This document shows, piece by piece, positions 26,457-34,828 of a stretch of 64,000 nucleotides of DNA. The stretch's first letter is position 1; each line of letters begins with the position of its first letter. The notes below the pieces were generated by a model that was not told the origin of the DNA, did no database searches, and saw nothing but the letters and a program-made list of their open reading frames with translations. The DNA comes from CALOAD01 sp942491415 (lineage in GTDB: Bacteria > Cyanobacteriota > Vampirovibrionia > Gastranaerophilales > CALOAD01): contig CALOAD010000014.1 of assembly GCA_942491415.1 (NCBI GenBank), positions 186,001 through 250,000 of the forward strand, given 5' to 3'. The position numbers were made by a program, and so were the translations under genes.

Positions 26457-26850
26457 TTAAACTCTTCTTTTCTTTGGAGGACGACAACCGTTATGAGGAA
26501 TTGGAGTTACGTCCTTAATTAAGAGTAATTTCCAAACCGGCAGCTTGAATCGCTCTAATAGCTGTTTCTCTTCCTGATCCAGGACCATTTACATATACTT
26601 CAACTGTTTTCATTCCTTGTTCCATTGATTTTTTTGCAACAGATTCAGCCGCAGATTGAGCTGCAAAAGGAGTTCCTTTTCTTGCGCCCTTAAAGCCGGA
26701 AGTTCCAGCACTAGACCAAGCTATTGCATTACCTTGTGTATCTGTTGAAGTAACAATAGTATTATTAAATGTAGATTGAATATGTACAACGCCTTGTAGG
26801 ACTGTTCTTTTTTTCTTTTTTTTTCCTTATTTTACCTTTGGTTTAGCCAT
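26457..26850 (-). pseudogene. rpsK: 30S ribosomal protein uS11, reading frame interrupted twice
   Basis: Translation gives a clear uS11 (GVVHIQSTFNNTIVTSTD, GFKGARKGTPFAAQ, VYVNGPGSGRETAIRAI, then PHNGCRPPKKRRV in another frame). Two defects: codon 8 is TAA (26827-26829, within MAKPKVK-stop-GKKKKK), and one extra base near 26515-26524 (CTTAATTAAGG where CTTATTAAGG is expected) shifts the end. The length, 394 = 131x3+1, fits one insertion. rpsK is essential, and both sites sit in A/T runs, so sequence error is the likeliest cause. Its place between rpsM and rpsD is normal. Confidence 0.85.
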
Positions 26851-26873
26851 AATTATTTATATTCTCCTTTAGT

Positions 26874-27239
26874 CTATTTTTTCTTAGTAACTGGTCCGGT
26901 TTTTTTGCCACTTCTTGTTCTGGCATTATTTTTGGTATTCTGACCTCTAGCCGGTAGCTTGCGACGATGACGCATTCCTCTAAAGGAGTTTATTTCACTA
27001 AGTCTTTTAATGTTTAAAGACTCGGTTCTTCTTAAATCACCTTCTACTATATGCTTATCGATTTCAGCTCTTAGTCTACTAATTTCTTCTTCAGTTAGGT
27101 CATCACTTTTAGTATCTTCTGAAATACCGCAAGCTGCCAAAATTTGAGAAGACCTAGTATTGCCTATGCCGTATATATAAGTTAGAGCTATTACCATTCT
27201 CTTTTTTCGAGGTAAGTCAACCCCAGCAATTCTTGCCAT
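26874..27239 (-). CDS. rpsM: 30S ribosomal protein uS13
   Basis: A 121-residue uS13: MARIAGVDLPRKKRMVIALT, YGIGNTRSSQI, RRTESLNIKRL, FRGMRHRRKLPARGQ and a basic tail. It is the first of rpsM-rpsK-rpsD-rpoA-rplQ; a 179-base gap to rpmJ may hold an extra promoter. The AAAAAGGAG site is well placed before the ATG. Confidence 0.96.
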   Translation of the reverse strand: MARIAGVDLPRKKRMVIALTYIYGIGNTRSSQILAACGISEDTKSDDLTEEEISRLRAEIDKHIVEGDLRRTESLNIKRLSEINSFRGMRHRRKLPARGQNTKNNARTRSGKKTGPVTKKK

Positions 27240-27418
27240 TTGTACTCCTTTTTCATTTATTCTTTTATTGACTTGTTTTTATTGAAACGAAACCAATTAA
27301 TATCAATCAATTCCGTGTTATTTAATGTAATTAAAACATAATAAACATTCAAGTATCTTAATGTTTTACTGTTTATATAGCTTAAACATTTAACATCTTT
27401 TGCTTAAAGCTGTTTTAT

Positions 27419-27532
27419 TTACCCTTGTCTTTGCTTATGCTTTGGATTTTCACAGATTATGGCAACTCTCCCTTTTCTGCGAATAACCTTGCACTTATCG
27501 CATATTTTTTTTACTGATGCTCTGACTTTCAT
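27419..27532 (-). CDS. rpmJ: 50S ribosomal protein bL36
   Basis: A 37-residue bL36, read directly from the sequence: MKVRASVKKICDKCKVIRRK, then GRVAIICENPKHKQRQG. It has the three zinc Cys plus His (CDKC, C27, H32). It lies 4 bases after infA and ahead of rpsM, the usual position. Confidence 0.95.
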   Translation of the reverse strand: MKVRASVKKICDKCKVIRRKGRVAIICENPKHKQRQG

Positions 27533-27536
27533 CCTT

Positions 27537-27755
27537 TTATCCTTTCAATCTATAGGTTATTCTTCCTCTTGTCAGGTCATAAGGTGTAAGTTCAACTTTT
27601 ACCTTATCCCCAGGCAGAATCCTGATGAAATTTTTTCGTATTTTGCCCGAGATATGAGCCAGTATTTGGTGACCATTTTCAAGCTCTACCTTAAACATTG
27701 CGTTTGGCAGTGACTCTAAAATCGTGCCTTCAAATTCAATTACATCCTTAGACAT
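27537..27755 (-). CDS. infA: Translation initiation factor IF-1
   Basis: A 72-residue IF-1 with the S1/OB-fold: DVIEFEGTILESLPNAMFKV, GHQILAHISGKIRKNFIRIL, GDKVKVELTPYDLTRGRITY. It occupies the ribosomal A site during initiation. It lies between map and rpmJ; a 169-base gap to map may contain a promoter. Confidence 0.96.
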   Translation of the reverse strand: MSKDVIEFEGTILESLPNAMFKVELENGHQILAHISGKIRKNFIRILPGDKVKVELTPYDLTRGRITYRLKG

Positions 27756-27924
27756 TTACACCTCTGTCTTAGTCTTATACATTGTACTCATCTGACCTAG
27801 TACTTTTTTCAGCCGCTTTCTGTTTATGAGAATTGTACTCATCCAGTATAATTCTACATGGAACATAACTTTTTACAAGCTTTTAACCTAAATTTTGTTT
27901 AACAAATCCTAATAAAATTGTTTT

Positions 27925-28680
27925 TTAATTTTTTAGAATCGTTAAAATTTCAGGTTCTGCATCTGTAACAAGTACGGAATGTTCAAAATGAGCCGAAGGC
28001 AATCCATCATCAGTGACAACAGTCCACTCATCAGCCAAGGTATGAACATCATCTGTTCCTAAATTAAGCATAGGCTCTATGGCAATTGTCATTCCCGGTT
28101 TTAACACAGGACCAACGTTGCCCGTTCTATAATTGAAAACAAAAGGATCTTCATGCATTTGAGCGCCAACTCCATGTCCACCATATTGTCTCACTATTCC
28201 GTAACCATGCTTATTTGCAATATCTTCAACAGCTCCTGATACCTCTTCCAGGTTATTACCCGAAACCATCTTAGTTATAGCACTATCTAGCGATTGTTTT
28301 GTAACTTCCATTAATTTTGATAATTCTTCAGATACAACTCCAACCGGTAAGGAGATTGCAGCATCTGCAACCATACCTTTATAAGTAGCACCCACATCAA
28401 CGGCAATGATGTCTCCTTCTTTTAATATCACATCTTTATTAGGGATACCATGTACAACCTGCTCATTTACAGAAGCACAAATTGATCCGGGAAATCCGTG
28501 ATAACCCTTAAAAGAGGGGACTGCTTTATTATCTGTTATTATTTTATATGCAATTTCATCAAGCTCAAATGTTGAAACGCCGGGCTTTACTGCTGACCTC
28601 ATTGCTTCATGAACCTGAGCCACGATATCACCTGCAATTCTCATTAGGGCTATTTGGTGCCTTGACTTTCTTACGATCAT
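27925..28680 (-). CDS. map: Type I methionine aminopeptidase
   Basis: A 251-residue MetAP that removes N-terminal Met from new proteins. The metal ligands are visible in order: VDVGATYKGMVADAA (two Asp), YGGHGVGAQMHEDPF (His, ~residues 161-176), IAIEPMLNLG (Glu) and SAHFEHSVLVTD (Glu). Three bases separate it from adk. Family length is standard; the N-terminal SH3-binding zinc fingers of larger forms are absent. Confidence 0.95.
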   Translation of the reverse strand: MIVRKSRHQIALMRIAGDIVAQVHEAMRSAVKPGVSTFELDEIAYKIITDNKAVPSFKGYHGFPGSICASVNEQVVHGIPNKDVILKEGDIIAVDVGATYKGMVADAAISLPVGVVSEELSKLMEVTKQSLDSAITKMVSGNNLEEVSGAVEDIANKHGYGIVRQYGGHGVGAQMHEDPFVFNYRTGNVGPVLKPGMTIAIEPMLNLGTDDVHTLADEWTVVTDDGLPSAHFEHSVLVTDAEPEILTILKN

Positions 28681-28683
28681 AAT

Positions 28684-29343
28684 TTACTTTTCCACTGACT
28701 CTAGTATTTTAGCGAATATTTCATCAATACTCTTATTTCCATCAATATTCACCAAAATATTTTTATCTAAATAATATTTTATAAGGGGTTCCGTTTGCCT
28801 ATGATAAGTTTCAAGTCTCTTCACTGCTGTTTCATAAGTATCATCATCTCTTTGCATTAATTCAGAAGCACAAGCATCACATTTATTTTCTTCTTTAGTT
28901 GGAAAAAATTTCATATTATAAATTTTTCCACAATTTTTGCACATTCTTCTGTTTACAATTCTTTCTATAAGAATTTTTTCATCAACATCAAGATTTATGA
29001 CAAATAGCTTATAATCATTTTCCTTGTTTATATCAAGCAAAATATCTTCAAGGATTTCAGCTTGTTCAGGGCTTCTTGGATACCCATCAAGAATAAACCC
29101 CTGAGCACAATCAGATTTATGAAGCCTATCATTTATAATCTCTTTAACTATATCTAAAGGAACGAGTTGCCCCTTATCTATATTTTGCTTTGCTCTTTTT
29201 CCTGCCTCAGACCCCGAAGCAATTACAGCTCTCAACATACCACCTGTATCAATATGGGGTATATTAAGATGCCTGGCAAGCTTTTTGGTTTGTGTACCTT
29301 TGCCACATGCCGGCGGTCCCATAAGTAAAAACTCTAATTTCAT
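28684..29343 (-). CDS. adk: Adenylate kinase, zinc-LID type
   Basis: A 219-residue adenylate kinase. P loop GPPACGKGTQTKKLA at residues 9-23, GFILDGYPRSPEQA with the AMP-binding loop, and a long LID with four Cys (CKNC near 138-141, CDAC near 157-160) that binds zinc. It balances AMP, ADP and ATP. The start overlaps the secY stop by four bases, and map follows, the normal spc-operon order. Confidence 0.95.
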   Translation of the reverse strand: MKLEFLLMGPPACGKGTQTKKLARHLNIPHIDTGGMLRAVIASGSEAGKRAKQNIDKGQLVPLDIVKEIINDRLHKSDCAQGFILDGYPRSPEQAEILEDILLDINKENDYKLFVINLDVDEKILIERIVNRRMCKNCGKIYNMKFFPTKEENKCDACASELMQRDDDTYETAVKRLETYHRQTEPLIKYYLDKNILVNIDGNKSIDEIFAKILESVEK

Positions 29344-30677
29344 TGTTTCAAAAAACCTTCATACTGTCTTGCCAGTAAGTGAGTTCTTATTTGGTTTATT
29401 AGATCTAAAGCAACCCCAACCATAATGATCAATGAAGTAGATCCAATACCTTGCAGGGTAGTAATTCCGGTAAAGCTGCTTGCTAAACCAGGAATAAGAG
29501 CTATAAGCCCTAACCCCATTGCACCAATGAAAGTAATTCTGCTCAAAATTATGTCTAAAGCATCTGCTGTTGGTTTTCCGGGTTTTATACCGGGAATTGA
29601 GCTTCCATATTTCTTAAGATTATTTGCGATTTCTTTTGGTTGCATATTAGGCATAATTGAAGCATAAAAGAAAGTCAGACCAACGATTAAAAGGAAGTAA
29701 ATTCCATAATAAACAGGAGATCCGGGACTCAAAACATGGATTTTTAAGAAATCGACTGTATCCTTAAAAAATCCTGCTGCTAAATTAGCCTCACCTATAA
29801 TATTCAAAAGTGTTGCAGGAAATAACAATATCGCAACAGCAAAGATTATAGGCATTACACCACCGGGGTTTAATTTAAACGGTATATGCGTATTAGCTCC
29901 ACCGTAAACTTTGTTTCCTACTTGTTTTTTTGCATTAACAATTACTACTTTTCTGATCGCTTCTTGCATTATTACAATAAAAATTATAGTAGCAAAGAAA
30001 ATCGTCAACAAAATAACCAAAGGAAATAACATTGCTGAATTTTGAGAAACTAACTTTGAAGTATCAGCAGCATATAAAGGTATACCTGATATGATACCTG
30101 CAAAAATAAGCAGTGACCCGCCATTTCCGATTCCTCTTTCTGTAACGAGTTCGGCAAGCCACATTATAAATATAGCACCGGCCGTTAAGGTAATGATCCC
30201 ACCGGCAAAGAACAACGGTATGCTCACTCCGGGTAAAATCAACGAAGGATTTTTCAACATCAATGTCATGAATACTGACGATTGAAACAACGCCAATATA
30301 AGTGTAAATACTCTGGTATATTGGGATAATTTTCTTCTGCCTGCTTCACCTTCTTCTTTTTGAAGAGATTCTAAATGAGGTATAACAACCCCCATTAACT
30401 GCATTATGATAGAAGCAGTAATGTAAGGTCCAATACCCAATGCAAAAATAGAAACTCTACCTAAAGCTCCTCCTGTGAATAAATCAAGGAAGCCTAAAAT
30501 AGGTAATGCCCCCAGTGCAGCTTTAAAAGCATCTGCATTTATCCCAAAAATAGGAATCTGTGCTCCGAAACGGAACACAGCTATAATTAAAAGTGTAAAA
30601 ATAAGCTTCTCTTTTAAGCCTGAAGCTTGCCACATACCCATTACATCTTGCTGGGTTGGCATTTTTATTTTTGCCAT
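29340..30677 (-). CDS. secY: Protein translocase subunit SecY
   Basis: A 445-residue SecY with ten membrane segments: IPIFGINADAF plug region, LGIGPYITASIIMQLMGVVIPHL (TM2), RGIGNGGSLLIFAGI, GVMPIIFAVAILLFPATLL (TM7) and PGIKPGKPTADALDIILSRIT. It forms the central channel of the SecYEG translocon, fed by the SRP pathway encoded at 13.9-16.3 kb. It abuts rplO with no gap and overlaps adk. Confidence 0.96.
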   Translation of the reverse strand: MAKIKMPTQQDVMGMWQASGLKEKLIFTLLIIAVFRFGAQIPIFGINADAFKAALGALPILGFLDLFTGGALGRVSIFALGIGPYITASIIMQLMGVVIPHLESLQKEEGEAGRRKLSQYTRVFTLILALFQSSVFMTLMLKNPSLILPGVSIPLFFAGGIITLTAGAIFIMWLAELVTERGIGNGGSLLIFAGIISGIPLYAADTSKLVSQNSAMLFPLVILLTIFFATIIFIVIMQEAIRKVVIVNAKKQVGNKVYGGANTHIPFKLNPGGVMPIIFAVAILLFPATLLNIIGEANLAAGFFKDTVDFLKIHVLSPGSPVYYGIYFLLIVGLTFFYASIMPNMQPKEIANNLKKYGSSIPGIKPGKPTADALDIILSRITFIGAMGLGLIALIPGLASSFTGITTLQGIGSTSLIIMVGVALDLINQIRTHLLARQYEGFLKQ

Positions 30678-31127
30678 TTACACAACCTCTATTTTTCCAC
30701 CGGCAGCTTCAATTTTTTCTTTCGCAGAAGCTGTAAAGTGTCTTGCTTTTACAGTAACAGCTTTTGTTAATTCACCATTTCCTAAAACTCTTAAAACTTT
30801 AGAACTGGGGTGAACTTTTTTCTTACTTAAAAGAAGTTCTAAATCTATAACATCTTCTTCAAAAGAATTTAATGACTTAACATTAATCTCAGCGCTTATG
30901 ATAGGTCTTATCGGAGTAAAGCCCTTAAGCTTAGGAGCTTTTCTGTACGCCGGCATCTGTCCGCCCTCGAAGCCTCTTTTTTTACTTCTCCCGGCACGTT
31001 GACCTTCACCGTTATGACCTCTGGTTGAAGTTTTTCCTATACCTGAACTGCGACCACGTCCAACTCTTTTTTCCTTATGAGTTGCACCTTCGGCAGGTCT
31101 TAAATCTTCTAATTTTATTCTTGCCAT
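30678..31127 (-). CDS. rplO: 50S ribosomal protein uL15
   Basis: A 149-residue uL15: LEDLRPAEGATHKEKRVGRG, a Gly/Arg-rich stretch (KTSTRGHNGEGQRAG), FEGGQMPAYRKAPKLKGF and the C-terminal VLGNGELTKAVTVKARHF. It follows rpmD and abuts secY. Confidence 0.96.
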   Translation of the reverse strand: MARIKLEDLRPAEGATHKEKRVGRGRSSGIGKTSTRGHNGEGQRAGRSKKRGFEGGQMPAYRKAPKLKGFTPIRPIISAEINVKSLNSFEEDVIDLELLLSKKKVHPSSKVLRVLGNGELTKAVTVKARHFTASAKEKIEAAGGKIEVV

Positions 31128-31157
31128 TTTTATATTGCCTTTCTGCTTTTACAGAAT

Positions 31158-31337
31158 TTATTCTACTATGCTAACAAGATGAGGAATTTTGTTAATCATT
31201 CCCCTGATTATCTCTGTATCGTTATGTTCTATAACTCTGTTCATTTTAGTTGCACCCAAAGACTGAGCAATTCTTTTTTGCTTCTCGGTTGCGCCTATTA
31301 AACTTCTTGTTAATTTTACTTTTACTTTATTAGCCAT
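31158..31337 (-). CDS. rpmD: 50S ribosomal protein uL30
   Basis: A 59-residue uL30 found by direct translation: VKVKLTRSLIGATEKQKRI, GATKMNRVIEHNDT, IIRGMINKIPHLVSIVE. It lies between rpsE (12 bases) and rplO (30 bases), its canonical place. Confidence 0.93.
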   Translation of the reverse strand: MANKVKVKLTRSLIGATEKQKRIAQSLGATKMNRVIEHNDTEIIRGMINKIPHLVSIVE

Positions 31338-31349
31338 GATTATTTCCTT

Positions 31350-31889
31350 TTAGTTCAACATCTCATGCAGAGAAAGACCTCTTTTAGCAGCTACATCAGC
31401 AAATCTTCTCATATTTGAAATAGCGTCTAAAGTAGCTCTTGCTGCATTTAAAGGGGATTGAGAACCTAATGATTTACTTAGGATATTCTCTACTCCAGCC
31501 AGTTCAAGAACTGCTCTTACTGCACCACCGGCAATCAAACCTGTACCTTTAGAAGCGGGTTTTAAAACAACTTTTCCTGCTCCTGAAATACCTGTTGAAT
31601 AATGAGGGATTGTTGTTTTGAAAATAGGCACTTGTACCAAATTTTTTCTTGCATCAGCAACACCCTTTTGGATTGCACCGATAACTTCATTTGATTTACC
31701 TGTTCCAACGCCAACTAATCCTTTGCCATTTCCTGCAATTACAATAGCTCTAAAACTAAGTTTTTTACCACCTTTTACAACTTTTGTTACTCGGCGGATC
31801 TGTATAACTCTTTCCTGCCACTCGGAAGCTGCTGCTTCTGGGGCATCTTCACGATTGCGACGTGAACGTTTTGTCTTTTCTTGTTCCAC
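31350..31889 (-). CDS. rpsE: 30S ribosomal protein uS5
   Basis: A 179-residue uS5: RRVTKVVKGGKKLSFRAIV, GNGKGLVGVGTGKSNEV, the H-Y-S-T-G-I loop and LAGVENILSKSLGSQSPLN. The start is GTG at 31889, with AGAGG 11 bases upstream. Unusually, it is the first gene of the cluster on this strand: rplR, rplF and the rest of the spc/S10 set do not lie upstream; a 450-base gap separates it from the fix genes. Confidence 0.95.
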   Translation of the reverse strand: MEQEKTKRSRRNREDAPEAAASEWQERVIQIRRVTKVVKGGKKLSFRAIVIAGNGKGLVGVGTGKSNEVIGAIQKGVADARKNLVQVPIFKTTIPHYSTGISGAGKVVLKPASKGTGLIAGGAVRAVLELAGVENILSKSLGSQSPLNAARATLDAISNMRRFADVAAKRGLSLHEMLN

Positions 31890-32190
31890 TTATGTATTAA
31901 CCTCTCTGTTTTTCTGAACAATATCTCACGATATTTTTTATTTATAAAGCAACGCTAGTCTATCAAACAAAAAACACGAGGAAAAATCAAGACACTTTAT
32001 ATACTATCAATCATCTGGCTTAATTACTTCTACTATAGCCCCCACCGTTTAGCCCCATCTATGGCATAACAAGGCGGATTTGTTTATTTATTTTTATATT
32101 GAAACAGCTATTTAACATTACTTAAAAAGAGTCATAGTTGTTTATTTAACTCCGGTTAACAGATGGTTAAATTTAAGGAGATGCACTAAA
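31890..32190. other. Gap upstream of rpsE, no gene seen
   Basis: About 300 bases separate rpsE from the fix cluster. On the − strand a TTGATA box near 31958 and A/T-rich sequence after it could hold the promoter of the ribosomal operon. A G-rich block on the − strand (near 32037-32060, GGGGCTAAACGGTGGGGGC) stands out from the AT-rich surroundings; its role is unknown. Confidence 0.4.
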
Positions 32191-32280
32191 ATGCAACCGA
32201 TAGAAAATCAACAACAAGCAATACTTACAATCTCAACAAAACCAGTTGTTTCAAAAAAATCAAGCCTTGTTAAGGCTTGA
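32191..32280 (+). CDS. Possible 29-residue peptide
   Basis: ATG at 32191 follows AAGGAG (32175-32180) at ten bases and opens a 29-codon frame (MQPIENQQQAILTISTKP, then VVSKKSSLVKA). It is hydrophilic, with Gln and Lys/Ser blocks, and resembles nothing I know. Its last codons overlap the − strand terminator hairpin at 32261-32279, which weakens the case. The good ribosome binding site is the only support. Confidence 0.3.
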   Translation: MQPIENQQQAILTISTKPVVSKKSSLVKA

Positions 32281-32324
32281 GAATAACTTAAAAGCACTCT
32301 TTTAAAAAAGAGTGCTTTTAAGTT
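32254..32324 (-). terminator. Paired terminators after the fix operon
   Basis: Reading the − strand, a 19-bp perfect stem (32285-32303 with 32306-32324) comes first, 14 bases beyond the stop of the gene at 32338. A second hairpin, CAAGCCTT-AAC-AAGGCTTG (32261-32279), follows and leads into seven T. Confidence 0.8.
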
Positions 32325-32337
32325 GAAAATCGATTCC

Positions 32338-32718
32338 CTATTCTTCTTCGTCGTCATCTTCATCAGATTCAACATCATTAAATTTTTGAACAACGAGCTC
32401 TGCCATTTGCTGGGCGATTTTATTTTGCATTTCACCCGGACAATTTTCCAGCATCTGAATAGCTGTTCTAAGGGTATTATCGATGTCATACCATCTTGCA
32501 TTACCCTTTTCAATTCTGCCGTCATCAACAGCGGACATTATATCCTCTATCGATTGAAAAGAATTTGTTTCTATATTGTGCTCGATAATTATTTTTACCA
32601 AATTTATCGCCATTTGAATTTGAAACTTATCATCCGAAGTTTCTAAAATTCTCATCGATTTTGATAAAACGGGGTCTCGATCATACCAACGTCTTGCTGT
32701 TTCATTACATTCTGTCAT
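32338..32718 (-). CDS. Repeat protein of unknown function next to fixX
   Basis: A 126-residue acidic protein made of two similar units: ARRWYDRDPVLSKSMRILE (residues ~7-26) with a following helix, and NARWYDIDNTLRTAIQMLE (~71-90) with a helix. Each has R-W-Y-D followed by L...LE. The C-terminus is a run of Asp/Glu. A longer frame opens at 32790, but AAAGGAG seven bases upstream of the ATG at 32718 fixes the start. It lies 20 bases after fixX on the same strand and is probably in that operon. No function is assigned. Confidence 0.6.
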   Translation of the reverse strand: MTECNETARRWYDRDPVLSKSMRILETSDDKFQIQMAINLVKIIIEHNIETNSFQSIEDIMSAVDDGRIEKGNARWYDIDNTLRTAIQMLENCPGEMQNKIAQQMAELVVQKFNDVESDEDDDEEE

Positions 32719-32737
32719 ACAAATGCTCCTTTTAGGA

Positions 32738-33037
32738 TTAACCGTATTTAAACGAAACACCACTACCGGATTTAGGGTATTCCCAGCCAAGAGTTTTTGC
32801 GGGACAAGCTATACGACATGCTCCACACTCCAGACAATTTTCATAACCAACCAAAAGTTTTCCGGCTGATTCATCCCATTCATAAACATGTGCAGGACAT
32901 ACAATCGTACAATCTTTTGATTCACATTTTTTACACATTTCCGGATCCGGAGTTAGGTGAGTATCCTCACCGGGGTGATATTTCACCGTATATAATTTAT
33001 CATCAATATTTTCTGGTATTCCTTTTACTTGAGCCAT
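32738..33037 (-). CDS. fixX: Ferredoxin-like protein FixX
   Basis: A 99-residue ferredoxin-like subunit. The Cys set is MCKKCESKDCTIVCP (residues ~35-49) and NCLECGACRIACP (~67-79), which fits two Fe-S binding motifs with the FixX/ETF-QO C-terminal domain look (VYEWDESAGKLLVGYENC). It takes electrons from EtfAB through FixC towards quinone or low-potential acceptors. Its start touches the fixC stop by one base. FixA and FixB homologues are at 6.4-8.2 kb. Confidence 0.9.
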   Translation of the reverse strand: MAQVKGIPENIDDKLYTVKYHPGEDTHLTPDPEMCKKCESKDCTIVCPAHVYEWDESAGKLLVGYENCLECGACRIACPAKTLGWEYPKSGSGVSFKYG

Positions 33038-34347
33038 TAAAACAATATACCTCCGCCAAGTTTTATAAACTTTAATAAATCAGATACTATCTGAGGCACT
33101 GATCTTTCCTTCAATACCTTCATAATAAATGATCTATATTTTTCTTTTTTAGGAATGCTATCAACCGTTGTGAATGTATCTAAAAACTCATTTAGTTTTT
33201 GAGGATAAAATCCTAAGAACGCTTTTACGTTCTTCTCGGCAAACCCCATAACATCTTTGTAAGTCTTCAAATCTTTCATTACAAAACTATTTTCGAGTTT
33301 CTTTTGGTACAAAGCAAGTGAATTTGCAGAGACATCATTTTTCTCAAGAGCTTCAACAGCAGCTTCCGCTGCGTATTTACCACTCATCATGGCAAGGTTT
33401 GTGCCTTCCCAATGAACATTATTTACGAGCATTGCAGCGTCTCCTGCCACCATAACTCCATCTTTATAAAGCTGAGGTAACGATTTAAAACCGCCTTCAG
33501 GGATCAAATGTGCAGAATATTCCACCAATTGACCATCTGCTATTAAAGGTCTTATTACAGGATGCTTTTTCAAGTCATTCAAAAGGTCATAAGGTTTTAT
33601 TTTCTTTTCCTGAAGCTCTTTTAAAGAAGCTCCAAGACCTACAACGACTGAATCTTTATTAGTATAAATATAGCCAAGGCTTACCATTTCTTTCATTGGT
33701 CCGCCTACAATAGTATAAATAACACCACTTCCGTTTTCGAGCCCGAAACGATCCTCCAATTTTTCTTTAGGTAGTGAAATAACTTCTTTAACACCTAATG
33801 CTACATTTTCAGGCTTTATTTCAGGGCGCATATCCAATTGCTTTGCAAGCAGCGAGTTAACACCATCGGCAACTATAGTAATTTTTGCATAAAAATCTTC
33901 TTGTTCGGTACGCACTCCTATTACTTTGCCGTCTTCTACTATTAATTCTTTTACAAGCGTTTCCGGAGCTATATAAGCACCTGCATCTTCAGCTTGTTTT
34001 GCACACCACTTATCCCACTTGCCCCTTAATACCGTAAAACTATTATAATGAGGTTCTTTAGAATGATCGTCATTTCTATAACCTACTGTAGTTCCGTCAT
34101 TATCACCCAATAGAGCATATCTATGCTCTACATTATGTCTTTCAATTGGAGCCGATTTCCAAAACTCGGGGAAAATTTCTGCTGTTGGTTGTGCATATAT
34201 AGCACCACCAAAAACGTTTTTGCTGCCCGGATAATCGCCTCTTTCAATAACGACAACTTCTTTTCCGGCACGAGCTAATGTAATTGCAGCAGCTATCCCG
34301 GCAGGACCTGCGCCCACAACAACTACATCTACCGTCTCTTTCTCCAA
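33037..34347 (-). CDS. fixC: FAD-dependent oxidoreductase FixC (ETF:quinone oxidoreductase type)
   Basis: A 436-residue FixC. The N-terminal Rossmann motif is VDVVVVGAGPAGIAAAITLARAGK (residues ~5-27), followed by the FAD contacts YPGSKNVFGGAIY and, near 280-300, DGVMVAGDAAMLVNNVHWEGTN. It passes electrons from EtfAB to FixX and the membrane pool; in bifurcating complexes FixABCX splits NADH electrons. The start is TTG at 34347, with AAAGGAG seven bases upstream. It leads fixC-fixX-32338. A TATAAT-like -10 lies about 45 bases upstream. Confidence 0.93.
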   Translation of the reverse strand: MEKETVDVVVVGAGPAGIAAAITLARAGKEVVVIERGDYPGSKNVFGGAIYAQPTAEIFPEFWKSAPIERHNVEHRYALLGDNDGTTVGYRNDDHSKEPHYNSFTVLRGKWDKWCAKQAEDAGAYIAPETLVKELIVEDGKVIGVRTEQEDFYAKITIVADGVNSLLAKQLDMRPEIKPENVALGVKEVISLPKEKLEDRFGLENGSGVIYTIVGGPMKEMVSLGYIYTNKDSVVVGLGASLKELQEKKIKPYDLLNDLKKHPVIRPLIADGQLVEYSAHLIPEGGFKSLPQLYKDGVMVAGDAAMLVNNVHWEGTNLAMMSGKYAAEAAVEALEKNDVSANSLALYQKKLENSFVMKDLKTYKDVMGFAEKNVKAFLGFYPQKLNEFLDTFTTVDSIPKKEKYRSFIMKVLKERSVPQIVSDLLKFIKLGGGILF

Positions 34348-34569
34348 GATTTTCTCCTTTCAAAAATAATCTCTAGTCTACTATTTATATTATAGACCAA
34401 CTTTATTAGGTAAATTATACTATTTTTTAGAATTTTAATAAAGAGTTGAAACATAAAATAATAAATATTTATTCTTATAATTTTATTCTAAAGACCTTAA
34501 AGCTTTTTATAGAGCATTAAAGCCAACTTTTGGCAATTAAAACTTTTATCAATAATTAAAAATTAAAAC

Positions 34570-34597
34570 TTGACCGAAAGTTATAAAAAATTATAAA
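34570..34597 (+). promoter_or_regulatory. Strong promoter of a 34-residue peptide gene
   Basis: TTGACC (34570-34575) and TATAAA (34592-34597) are 16 bases apart. Transcription should begin near 34605, ~28 bases before the small ATG at 34633. Confidence 0.7.
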
Positions 34598-34632
34598 CTT
34601 AAAACACAAACGGTATTCAAAAGGAGCTTTTT

Positions 34633-34737
34633 ATGGATAAATTTTTGTTCTTTTTATTTCCGGCAATAACAGCCTTTATAATATCTACAGGTGTTTTATT
34701 GTTTGAAAGTGCAAATATTTTAAGTTTTTTATTTTAG
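34633..34737 (+). CDS. 34-residue single-pass membrane peptide
   Basis: An open frame of 34 codons (MDKFLFFLFPAITAFIISTG, then VLLFESANILSFLF), largely hydrophobic, with one charged N-terminal Lys. The start is preceded by AAAAGGAG at 6-7 bases, and by a good promoter. Both signals are stronger than those of many genes in the window, so it is probably expressed. It looks like a small inner-membrane protein or toxin-like peptide; no family is recognised. The TPR/NHL gene follows on the same strand after 91 bases. Confidence 0.6.
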   Translation: MDKFLFFLFPAITAFIISTGVLLFESANILSFLF

Positions 34738-34828
34738 TCATCTAAATTGATACCATTGCCAATTGTTATAAAATAATTTATTTATAATAATCCAATTTAG
34801 TTACACAATAATTTTATGGGGAATTAAA

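Noticed and set aside
27459..27713. 84-residue + strand open frame
   Set aside because: It lies opposite infA and rpmJ, which are certain, and is their antisense shadow.
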